This document shows positions 33,701-46,879 of a stretch of 64,000 nucleotides of DNA, in pieces. Each line of letters begins with the position of its first letter. Position 1 is the stretch's first letter. This stretch comes from Dioscorea cayenensis subsp. rotundata. Its lineage: Eukaryota; Streptophyta; Magnoliopsida; Dioscoreales; Dioscoreaceae. The translations under genes and the position numbers were made by a program. The notes beneath the pieces were generated by a model. That model worked only from the letters and a program-made list of their open reading frames with translations. It did no database searches and had not been told where the DNA came from. Where the stretch lies: contig NC_052479.1 of the NCBI RefSeq assembly GCF_009730915.1, forward strand, positions 930,001 through 994,000, in the 5' to 3' direction.

Positions 33701-34210
33701 ATTTGTGTTGTAGGCTGCAAACTGATTGATGCAATCTCAAGCTTAGATGTGGAGTTTCAATTATTGGAGATGGGTGTTAAATTAGCTGGGGAATTACAAT
33801 TACAAGTTTCTTATGCTTTTATGGATAGTTTTGAGCTTTGGAAAAATTATTCATTAGGGAAGTTGTAAATCCACTTGGAGGGTTGAACATCAGTATTGTA
33901 ACTTTAGCTGCCACTTGGAGCTTTGAAAAATTATTCATAAGAGACTGAAATCATATAGTTGATAGACTTAAAGCTCATGAAAGAAGCTCTCATATGCTAT
34001 CTTTGTTTCATAAAGGGATGGACCTACCCTAAATGACTGAGGTGACAGTTATTAATGGTTTTAGATTTTAATTTTCAAATTCTATATTCTTTTTAAGGAT
34101 TTTTTTTTGGTATGTTCTTAGCCTATGTGAGTCCTTGTTTTTTTTGTTTTTGTTGCTGAATAAATCAGATACTCAGTAGCTCCTTTAAAAAAAAATAAAA
34201 AATAAAAAAT
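30700..34210 (+). mobile_element. Decayed L1-type LINE (non-LTR retrotransposon)
   Basis: An endonuclease-like start (TKIITRNCKGVKK, a decayed WNCRG motif) lies near 30880. A region near 31159-31410 carries LPWLVTRDFNCISS, the endonuclease GDFN block. A reverse transcriptase follows. It has an IDTEKAFDT-type block near 31830, a GIIQGDPLSPYLF motif near 32010-32047 and YAND near 32152-32163, where active L1 copies have FADD. FSYLGVSISSKRLPI and the thumb region follow near 32350-32470. The 3' end is an A-rich tail at about 34186-34210. The frames are broken many times, so the copy is inactive and old. The 5' boundary is uncertain, and no target duplication could be assigned. Confidence 0.88.
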
Positions 34211-34710
34211 CTTATGTTCAAACATAGTTATTTTATCCATTCTAAAAAACAAATATTGTTCAATATCCAAGAAGATGATGGAAATATTTGAAATTATGTG
34301 TTTAATAAAATATTTTACATCATTAAAAAAAATTGGCAATTTTTAATTAAAAATTACAATAAAACAATCCAATTATTAAATTATAGTAAATTTAAATCAT
34401 CATGCCTTCAACTGAATCAATCTATATATATATATATATATATAATTTAGAAAAAAATTGAAAAACAGAAAATATGATTGGTTTTCTTCATAAAGCGTCA
34501 AATATTTACATATCTTTTTGTTTTTAAATTATCAATACAATAATACCAATTTAATAAATCATAACAATTTTAGTTATCAATTTTATTTCACAAAATTAGA
34601 ATTTGCAAGCAAATATTAATAAGCATCTATTTATCTAAAACGCCATTGGCCAGGAAACATCCACTCCGGATCACCACAAAGTTAATCTCAACCGTCAATC
34701 TGAATTTTAA
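34211..34710. other. AT-rich spacer upstream of H2A.W
   Basis: This is low-complexity AT-rich DNA with a (TA)n run near 34423-34443. No gene was recognised. Confidence 0.5.
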
Positions 34711-34745
34711 TCCAACGGTCAAGAGCCAATCACTGCCTATATAAA
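34711..34745 (+). promoter_or_regulatory. H2A.W promoter: MSA-type element, CCAAT, TATA
   Basis: TCCAACGGTCA at 34711-34721 fits the mitosis-specific activator consensus (Myb3R site) at every position. CCAAT is at 34726-34730 and TATATAAA at 34738-34745, about 85 bp before the ATG. The three elements are ordered and closely spaced as in a plant cell-cycle promoter. The link to G2/M or S-phase expression is inferred. Confidence 0.65.
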
Positions 34746-34830
34746 ACGCAATCCCTTGAGATTCGCACTCTCCTCGCTCTTCGCTTTGATCGAGATCGCG
34801 AGCTCGAGAGAGGAACAGCAAGGTGCTCCA

Positions 34831-35362
34831 ATGGAGTCCGGAGGGAAGCTCAAGAAGGGCGCCGGCGGCCGGAAGGGCGGTGGTCCGAGGAAGAAGCCCA
34901 CCTCCAGGTCCGTCAAGGCCGGGCTCCAGTTCCCGGTGGGGCGTATCGGGCGGTATCTGAAGAAAGGCCGTTACTCTCAGCGCGTCGGCACCGGAGCCCC
35001 TGTTTACCTCGCCGCCGTCCTTGAATACCTCGCCGCTGAGGTATGATCTGGTTTGATTCCTCATCTTCTTGATCGTTTTGCTAGTGTTGCTGTTGCTGAT
35101 GGGGTTTCTAGGGTTTCTTCAGGTGTTGGAGTTGGCTGGGAATGCGGCTAGGGATAACAAGAAGAATCGGATAATCCCTAGGCATGTGTTGCTGGCGGTG
35201 AGGAATGATGAGGAGTTGGGGAAGCTCTTGGCCGGAGTGACCATCGCGCATGGTGGTGTTCTGCCGAATATCAACCCTGTGCTGCTGCCGAAGAAGTCAG
35301 CGGCGGCTGCGAAGGAGCCAAAGTCGCCATCGAAGGCGACCAAATCTCCGAAGAAGGCTTGA
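34831..35362 (+). CDS. H2A.W: Histone H2A, H2A.W-type variant with SPKK tail
   Basis: Two exons (34831-35040 and 35123-35362) give 149 residues. The histone fold includes [20 protein letters not shown], the helix [20 protein letters not shown], and the acidic-patch segment [10 protein letters not shown]. The extended C-terminal tail carries SPSK and SPKK minor-groove-binding motifs ([13 protein letters not shown]), which in plants mark H2A.W, the variant that packs heterochromatin. There is no SQEF tail, so it is not H2A.X. The GC-rich third-position codon use contrasts with the AT-rich flanks and is normal for plant histone genes. The single 82-bp intron splits the fold in the second helix region. 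Confidence 0.96.
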
Positions 35363-38118
35363 CGTGGCGATCTTCTCTGGGGTATCATCGTATTTCACTG
35401 TTGTTTCTTTCTGTACTTATTAGTTTTATGGTGCTAGTTTTGTGTACTTTCTCTTGCTTGGAGTGTTAATGAGATGTGGTTTTCATTAGAAATTATTGGA
35501 AAGTTGTTTGCTTTGATGTGCTTTTACTATAATACTATTGTGAAAACTGGAATTTCAAGTTGTGAGCTTTGATTCTCATGATTTGAAGACTAAAATTTAA
35601 AATAGTTGGTGTTGAATGAAAGGTTTATGAGCATTTCTTAGTGACCATACATTGTGCTTCTCTTCTAGGATTAGGACCTTTGGTGGTTTGTTCTCTTTTA
35701 TGATGCTAGCTTTTTGTACTTTCTCTTGATGGGGATGCTTATGAGATGTGGTTTCATTATAATTATCTTGTTAGAAAAGGAATTTCAAGATCTGTGTTTC
35801 ATTCTCATGATTTGAAGACCAGAATTTGGAAGGGATAGGGTTGAAGGGAAAGGTTAATCAGATTTGGGTCTTTGATGATTTTTTTTAAGTTATCTCTTCC
35901 CTTTGAAGTTGTTGTTGCTGTTGCTTGACATTTGATGTGGCTTGGACTTAACATCTTACATTGATTGTGCAACTACTGTTTGATATTATTTAATTATTTA
36001 TATAACACCACTTCATGCTTTATTCTTGTTGACAAGTTTTCATGGGTTGTGTTCATGGATAATTAAGTGAAGACAAAAATGTTTGCACATGGATTAACCT
36101 TTGTTTTTTCTTTTTAATCTGATATTGTTTCTATGTTACTCATCTTTTATATGATCGTTCTTCGTTGGTTAAGATCATCATCAAAGGATGATCATCTATA
36201 AAATTTGAGTTCTTATGTCACTGTCATGAATTATTTACTCTTAAAATCCATTGACTCTGCAAGGTTATATTCATCCAAATGTAACATTATCTTCTATTAC
36301 TTGAGAACCTTGATCAGCAAAATGAATGCTATTAGATATGGTCAATTTCATGATCCTTCGCATAAACATACACCAATAATCTGATGTGATGTTGAAGTTT
36401 TCGTATTGAGTGTGCTTTTCCTTGTTTTGTTCTGTTTTTTTTTTATGCTATTAATCAGGTCATATATGAAGTTTTGTTTCTCATGCTATTGTTGGTCTTT
36501 ATTGTTGTGCTTTATAAATTTAAAATTGACAAACATCACTGTCATATAGAGTTGAATAATAAGGTTCATCATTTTGGCTTTACTGCTTCTTTCAAATTCT
36601 TCCCTTCAAAATCATTCCAAGGGTGTTTGCTCATGCATAAAGTAGATGTTGTGATCGAAGTATACTGCATCTCAGTGACTGTCATGCTGTTATATTTCTA
36701 CTCTTTACTTTCTCATAGAGCTTTTCTTCATTAGTTCTCTGGCATAACTGTCAAATGATAAGTATCAGCTATTAACTATATAATAAATATCACAGTATTG
36801 GTTTACCTGTTCTTTTAAAAGTACGGTTAATCCATGAATGCTATTGCTGAACTTACATTCATTAAACATGTGGAATGTCATACTTTTTTGTGGCTTGAGT
36901 TGTGTGCTCAGAACTATAAATAATTGGACAAGACTCAAAGTTAGCAAGATTGATGTATTATGTTAGGGCTTCCTGATTGCCTTTTATGTAGTGACACACT
37001 AACTAATTATTAGTGGATACATGTGAAATATATAAACTTTTGCTTGTCATGAAACATTGATTGCTTCTTTGGCACTAAACTTTCATGGCCAGGTCATGGC
37101 GTGTGGGCATTTGCCATTATGTTTGTTTTCTAGCACTAATGTTCTTAGTGATGCGGCATGAATTATAGAATGTATTCCCAGCTAAGCAAATGGTAGGCAT
37201 ATTCTTTTCTTGGAACATATGTTTTGGTCAAGTGGCCACCATGATTGTATAGAATTTATCATAGAAACAAGATCTGCGCTCAATTGTTTTGATTCTTTAT
37301 AAATGACTGATGAATTAAAGTTTTGCATGGTTTAAATTCTCCGCAAACCTTATTATTTATTATATGGGGTTTTTGAATGATAGGTGACTGACTGCTTTCA
37401 ACTTAAATTAAAATTTATAATATATATATATATCTATCTTAATGACCACTTCATTACTTTGATTTTTCTATGTGCTTGGTTGGAGGCAAGGCTAACTGTC
37501 AAATATTATTTTCAAAGTTATTAGTTAAATATATTTATCTAAAATTTAAATTTTTATAAAAATAGTTTTTTATTAGTTACGGCTAAGTTGTTTAGTTAGA
37601 AAAATAGTCCTTATTTCTCTATCAAACATGTGGAGTAAACTTTGTGAAAATCAAGTGGTGCCATGAGTTTGTTCCGTGACAAACCATCTTTGGAAGATGA
37701 TGCCATGAGTTCCATGTAACCACTGTTATAATGGATGAGTAGTAGTAGTAGTAGTGTAGTTCACTTCTATATTATATAATTCAACTTCTTTTGAAAAAAA
37801 CATTGTTGAGTATGTATGTGGAATGTGTGTTGTGTGATTTGTACATATTGTCAAAAAGATATACGCATGCATTTAAGTTTTAAAATGATGCAGACTCACA
37901 ATTTAAAATGTGTATTTTTCAAAATTTTCTCTTTTTCACGTAGCCTTTCATAAACTCAAAATATGAATATTTAAATAAAGATACACAAACTTTCTTTTAA
38001 AATGAGAGGTGTATGTCATCTATTTATTATATATATATGATAATATTTTTTTTCTAAAAATGTTCCTATATATATATGATAATATTTTTTCTAAAAATAT
38101 TCCCATTAAGTGAATCTA
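35363..38118. other. H2A.W 3' region and long gene-free stretch
   Basis: The first few hundred bases are probably 3' untranslated sequence. Two diverged copies of a block (TTTTATG..GCTAG.TTT..GTACTTTCTCTTG) lie at about 35425-35530 and 35697-35800, suggesting a local duplication of the 3' region with a period of about 272 bp. The remainder is AT-rich with a small AGT repeat near 37739-37754. No further gene was recognised. Confidence 0.5.
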
Positions 38119-38284
38119 AGGATGTTCTCCCAATAATTGTTAAATCACTCATTTAGGTTGGCGTTTCATTATTAACTTCGGAAGTGAGGTTAGTGATGTT
38201 AATCTCACATTATTAATTTCGGAAGTGAGGTTAGTGATGTTAATCTCATTTCAATATGAATTAACGATTGTTGTGAAACATCCC
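38119..38284. mobile_element. Small MITE-like element with an inner 41-bp duplication
   Basis: The left end AGGATGTTCTCCCAATAATT and the right end (reverse complement GGGATGTTTCACAACAATCG) are imperfect inverted copies over about 25 bp and continue as GTTAA. TA flanks both sides (38117-38118 and 38285-38286). Inside, a 41-bp unit (CATTATTAA.TTCGGAAGTG to TTAATCTCA) is repeated in tandem from 38167 to 38248. It has no coding capacity. The superfamily is uncertain; a TA target would suit Tc1/mariner. Confidence 0.6.
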
Positions 38285-41012
38285 TAGATTACCAATTCTT
38301 TATATATATATATATATATATTGTACTACAATATTTAAGTATTTATATATCGGATTTTAGGAGTGTAAATTTTAGTAGCTTTCTTTCAATAAAACAATGG
38401 GGTGATCATCTTCAATAATCTCATCCGAGCAGTATCAATGTATCATACATAGTGGACCTCACATTGAATGACAGTGACCAACCACGCTAGTAACCATTTT
38501 GGTGAATTAGGAACGTATTGGACGTGGGTCCTTTACTCGCATTGTTTTTAAAGGAACAGATATAAATATGAATATATAAGTATATATTCCAAAATTTTTA
38601 AAAAGCAAATACCTTATCAAGCAACCAAAACATCATTACAACGTTTATTTTCCAGACTTGAAACCTGAACAAAAAAGGTATTACCCATTAGTTAATTAAT
38701 TATCCATTTTATTCTCCCCACCTATAACAAAACTGATTTTTGGCTCTTATCTCCCCTAGGACATAAAAACATTCTAAGAGAACTTTTAACTTAGAAAATG
38801 AAAAGTGAAAAAGTGAAGGGCGAATGTTTGACTTTGTCTACAAGATCTGATGAAAAAGAAGAAAACAATGAATGCAAAGAAACCACATTAGAAACAAGCT
38901 AAAACAATATACAAAACATAGAGCCATGCAATATATCCTTTGATGAACTTGTTAATATAATATGATCTACAACAACTTAAGGCAATCTCAAATCCTCCCA
39001 TGAGATCCACCTTAAGACTTCATCAAATATTAGCCCAATTTCAACTTCCTGCTAATACACTCTTTATCATCAAGCAGCACAATAAAATAAGACATTGCAC
39101 AACCAAGAAAGGCTTATACACATTGTGCCAGTCTCCGGACAAGGAACATTTTGCGAAATGCCACATCTGCCTCGTGATCATAAGTACTAGAAAAACAGTA
39201 CCGAAACAAGAAAAGCTTTAAGAAATAAAACTTTAAGACCAAGAAAAAACAAAAAACCATATTAGAATATTACATGACAAGAAGAACATAAAGATTCAAA
39301 CATGAACAATCGAGCATTGCTCAAACCTTTTAAGAAACTAATATGAGGAGAAGATTAAAGATGGCAGCTCTTTAATTCATTCAAAATTTTAGCTCTGATC
39401 AAATCATACAGGTTACACTACCAATACAATATTGACAATCGAAGAAATTTCCAAGTAGAGTAGTCAAGTGGATAATAAAAACCACTCGCAACAATTGTAT
39501 TACTTGATAAAGATTGTAGGGCCTGCATTTATAATCAACCGGAGCAAATTCTCATAAGAATTATGAATAAGATAAAAGAATGAAATGTTTCAATTTTCAG
39601 GAGCCTAAAATTTTTGGATCAAGTATAGATGAATTAAGTTTGTTTCCCATCAGATTTTGGTATACATTCAAGTCCAGGACGGTAACTAACGTTCGAGTTT
39701 GCCTACGCATGGTTAATCCTTACATACCTAATACAACCCAAGTGAAAATTTATCTTGATTTGCATCACAAAGAGGGCTCACCGTTAACATAGATAAACTT
39801 GGCATCACAATCAAAAATGGGAAATCATTAATGCGCTTCGAAATTTTTCAACATAATAATTGAAGGCCAACCAATCATAGCTCTTCACAGAAAACATGTG
39901 CATGGAGAAAAGTTTGGACACCCCATGCATGTTTTTCTAATAAGAACAATTAGAAAATAATCTAAAGCAAGATCATAGGTAAAAACTGCCATGTGATAAA
40001 TAGAGGTAGTTACCATATATAATAATATAGCAGGCATGCCTTCATCATACCATCACAATCCTGTCAACCCATGCCTACGGTAAAAGGAGCTCGATTCACA
40101 ACAGGACTGGGCATGTCATGGACACAAAAACATTCCACAACTCCAAAATATATCAATCCAATTTTTCCCGTCCAGATCAATACATAAAGCAAATTTCCAT
40201 ATGATGACATAATTATTCCCAATCCAATGCTTTAAATCGATCATTTTTTTAGCACTAATTGTTCATTTATTTGTTGCAATCAAGAGAGAAGTACAAACAT
40301 GATTGTAGCACTAATTCTTAACTCAGAGAGAAGAACATATACTTCCCTTAAAGGAATACGATGTATGACTGTTGGAAGCCTAACCACAATACATGCCATG
40401 CAATTGGAAAAAGTGATATTTTGAAGAAACTCCTAAGACCTCCAAATGGAAGTAGATTCAAACATTGCACTGCAAACAAAACAATTCAACACCAAGAAAC
40501 AAAAAGCAGAAAAACAGGATTGTAGATAAATGCCACAAATCCCATCGACCAAGTATTATAACTGCATTAACTTTTCCACCATTTATCTCCAGGCCGCGGC
40601 TAATCAAGAGACATCATGGCGACAAGAACTTTGTCCTGTTCTAAACAAAAAGGCACATACAGACAATTCTACTTCAAAACCTCATCTTTAGCACAATCCA
40701 CACTCTAGGTACAAGTTATAGTGAATCAACACAAAAAACAAGAAATTATGACGATGCGATTGCTTATCTACAATAAACTAAGCCAAAAATCACTATTGTT
40801 CCATAAGTGAAACTCATGCAAATCAGCCCATAATAATCATAGACACAAGGTATGATTGAACTAACAATGCCACTAAATCTCAGTTCCCAATTGTAGTGAA
40901 ACTAGAAAAGTATCAAATTACCTCAAGGGATTGCAGAGATGCAATGAAAGAAAAGAGTATAAAAACTATAAAATGTAATGATATTTAGAACCAGTGAACA
41001 ACAGCTCACCAA
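38285..41012. other. Long gene-free stretch
   Basis: I see no coding region. The part next to 41012 probably holds the 3' untranslated region of the minus-strand gene. A GTGAGC donor lies just after its stop codon, which suggests a spliced 3' untranslated region. The rest shows no tRNA and no clear transposon ends. Confidence 0.45.
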
Positions 41013-41654
41013 TCAATTGTTGGAATTCGAAGATGAAGCACTGAGAGAGTTCCTGTGAATCACTCTCCCTCCCCCATTCATCACTGAACTCATGGAATCT
41101 CCGATCAAATCCCTCAGCCCGCCGAGCTTCGTCTCCTCTTCCTCATCGTCCTTGGGTTGATTCCTGCCGCCCTTCCTCTCCGGCAGCCTCTCGAAGTAAT
41201 TCCCGTAAATATACTCAGCGTCGAAGCCATTCTCATGGTCAAAGAACATGATGTGACCATGCCACTCCCAGACGCGGTACTCCGATCCCGGCTCATCGCG
41301 AGCAGCGACGCAGATGTTGTGGTCGCCGATGGCGACGGATCGGCCGGAATTAGGCTTGAGGAGCCGATCGGAGTCGCCGGACTGGATAATACGGATCACC
41401 TCTCGCTCAAGCCGGGCTACCTCGCGGGCAAGGAGGCGGCGGCGCTTCTCTTCGTCCCCAGTGAGCGATAGGTCATCGTTGTCTTCGTCGAGATCGGGAT
41501 GGTGGTCGACGGTGGACAGGGATTGGAGCAGTAGGTCGTCCAAGGGGGAGCGCGATGGGAGAGGAGGGCGGAGCTGGAGGCGGGACAAGAGGGAAGGGAG
41601 GAGGAGGGGATCGAAGGAGGAGGGGGAGGAGGTTCCGAAGGGGTTACTCGCCAT
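41013..41654 (-). CDS. Uncharacterised plant protein, 213 residues, single coding exon
   Basis: The start is the ATG at 41654-41652 (MASNPFGTSSPSSFDPLL). The frame stays open further upstream but with no other ATG. The N-terminal third is Ser/Pro/Leu-rich. An acidic stretch (DLDEDNDDLSLTGDEE) and a charged helix (KRRRLLAREVARLEREVIRI) follow. The likely conserved core is EYRVWEWHGHIMFFD through EYIYGNYFERL. The tail is acidic, then Ser/Asn-rich. I recall similar uncharacterised plant proteins with the WEWHGHI motif but no function. A telo-box AAACCCTAACCCT lies about 40 bp upstream. A GT donor 4-5 bases after the stop suggests an intron in the 3' untranslated region. The ORFs on the opposite strand are shadows. 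Confidence 0.85.
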   Translation of the reverse strand: MASNPFGTSSPSSFDPLLLPSLLSRLQLRPPLPSRSPLDDLLLQSLSTVDHHPDLDEDNDDLSLTGDEEKRRRLLAREVARLEREVIRIIQSGDSDRLLKPNSGRSVAIGDHNICVAARDEPGSEYRVWEWHGHIMFFDHENGFDAEYIYGNYFERLPERKGGRNQPKDDEEEETKLGGLRDLIGDSMSSVMNGGGRVIHRNSLSASSSNSNN

Positions 41655-41690
41655 TGGAGAGGGCTCGGTGAAGCTCGAACAATGGAGTCT

Positions 41691-41704
41691 AGGGTTAGGG
41701 TTTA
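41691..41704 (-). promoter_or_regulatory. Telo-box in the leader of the 213-residue protein gene
   Basis: On the minus strand this reads TAAACCCTAACCCT, containing the AAACCCTAA telo-box, 37 bp upstream of the ATG. Telo-boxes are common in leaders and promoters of growth-linked plant genes. Confidence 0.6.
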
Positions 41705-44751
<3,047 letters not shown>

Positions 44752-46017
44752 ACTTTTAAGTTTTGTTGAAGTTCATGCTAAGCATTGATTATTTTCTTTA
44801 AGATCTTCAAGTGATGTGGAACTAAAAGAGTGTTTTTTTGATCGTAGATTTTGTTTTCTCATCAAATGCGTTGTATTCATGTTATTCCAAACAAATACTG
44901 TGTGTGCTGTGCTCTTGTGTTTTAATTGGTATTTAATTTTTTTGCTAATCTTTCTTTTACATCCAAAAGCTACCGCTTGGTAACTTAATATTATTCATGC
45001 CTTAAAAATATACAGGTTATGATATGTGTAAATACTAAAATCCATAGAGGAAAGAAAGCAGAATGATCATTTAGATAATAACAGATGGTGACATAAAGGA
45101 ATAGCAACTTTTAAATTGTACTTTTGTACTGCAGTGATCTTTTTAAGTGATGAGGCAAAGCGACTTTTGGTTTTGCTTCCAATTGAGTAACGTTTAAGTG
45201 ATGCAGCAAAGAATCTTTTTCAACCATTAAATATGTAAAGCAATTGATCGCCAAGCTGACTAATGCCACTCACTAGTCATTTGCTGTGTAATGTAATCCA
45301 AGTTTGTGTATGGAGGAGATTTTCTACTGTGAATGATTTTTTATTTTTCAAGTTTTGCCACCAAAAGTGGCATGAAGAATTTTGAATTATTTTAAAAGAA
45401 ACAAATTCTGTTTTTCTTTTGTTAAAAAAATGAAAGTAAAACATAAATGCTTAGGGCAATTTGTCTGTAGGCCGCTAATAATTTTAACTTCTATGGCCCT
45501 CTTGTGAGCGAGCTAGAAATTTTTTTTAAGGAGAGGCCGGATAAAAAAAAATTAGTATTCAATTTTTACATAAATTAATTTAATTCATTGCTCTTTCATG
45601 CTATTGAAACCATTTAAAATTGGATGAGAACTAAATTTAGTAGCAATTTTTTTTTCGTTGTAAACAATCAAGCAATCATTTAAAATTTAGTCTTTTATTT
45701 TATTCAAAAGTCTAGTCTGGATCTCTTAGACCTATTATAATTTGTGAATAAAAAATAAAAAAATTAATAATACATAAAAAAATCACATAATTTCAATTAC
45801 CAATACAAATTAAAAAATAAAAACTTACATGATAAAATAATTTCTTGTATTTGAACAAATAAAAAAAACTATCCGCAAGCAAAAGATTTGGGATGCCCAA
45901 TATCATTAGATTTTAGCTCCAAAAATTAACTATCTGAATGACATCTGAACAATCAATACATGTTTTATTTAAATTCTTATTAAGAATAATTAAGTTTATC
46001 TTTTTTTCATTATGAGG
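44752..46017. other. RPS15a 3' region and AT-rich spacer
   Basis: There is 3' untranslated sequence for about 200 bp, then AT-rich spacer without a gene up to the hAT-like element. Confidence 0.5.
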
Positions 46018-46879
46018 GAGGCATGTAGAGCTGTCAATTCGGGCCGGCCAGTCAGTGCCCGCCCACGCCAATAAAAATGGGCGGGTCGGGTTGGTCATTT
46101 ATAGGCCCGCCTCCAGGCGGGCCTAAATGGGCCAACCCGCGCGGGCCGTGGGTTGGGCGGGTCGGGCCGCGCCTCCTAATTTATATATAATATATTTTTA
46201 TATAATAAATATATATATTGATATTGAAATATTGTTAAGGATTTAAATTAAAAAATAAATAAATAATTTTAATGAAGTTTAATATGCATTTAATTATGTT
46301 TTTAAAAAGAAATCCCGGAGATAACAAAAACATTTTAATGACTAGTTGATTTTTGATGAATATTACGATGATTGTAATGGATGCTTTTTATTTTGTCTTT
46401 GTTAATTTTCTTAAATTTTTGTTGATTAGTAATAGTGAATGTTATAATTGTAATAGATGTTTTATGTTGTGGTTTGTTGTTTTTTTTTTAAATTTTGTTG
46501 ATTGTAAATTTATAATAGTGTTTTTTTATTTAGAGATTTTTAGTAATTATTGTTGATTTTGTTAGGTTTTGAATATTATAATGAATGTTTTCATTTTGTT
46601 AATTATTGCATGTGTTAAGTTTTAATTTTTAATTTAGTTTTTTTTATGAATTTATAATGAATGTTTTAATGTTTTATATATTACAACGTTTATAAAAAAA
46701 TAAAAATAAATTAATTATTTTTGATTTTTAGTGGGCGACCCGCCCAACCCATAACCCAAAACGGGTCCGGGTCGGGTTGGCAGTTTTCGTGCCCACCCCT
46801 GCCCCGCTCAAATGGCGGGTTTTGGTGAGCATGGGCCGGCCCGCCCCTGCCAGCCCATTTTGACTGCTCTGGAGGCATG
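46018..46879. mobile_element. Non-autonomous hAT-like element with exact 8-bp target duplication
   Basis: The element spans 46026-46871 (846 bp) between two copies of GAGGCATG (46018-46025 and 46872-46879). Its ends TAGAGCTGTCAA and TTGACTGCTCTG are inverted repeats with 10 of 12 positions matching, and they fit the plant hAT end pattern (YAGRG-x-TGTCAA). The outer 120-150 bp at each end are very GC-rich with repeated GGGCGGGTCGGG/GCCCGCC words, while the centre is AT-rich. It has no transposase. The intact target duplication shows that the boundaries are real. Confidence 0.92.

Noticed and set aside
34627-35064. 145-codon minus-strand frame opposite H2A.W
   Set aside because: It is a shadow of histone exon 1 created by GC-rich codon use.
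46026-46200. GC-rich block resembling a CpG island or promoter
   Set aside because: It is the end of a hAT-like element, shown by inverted ends and the 8-bp target duplication, with no gene attached.
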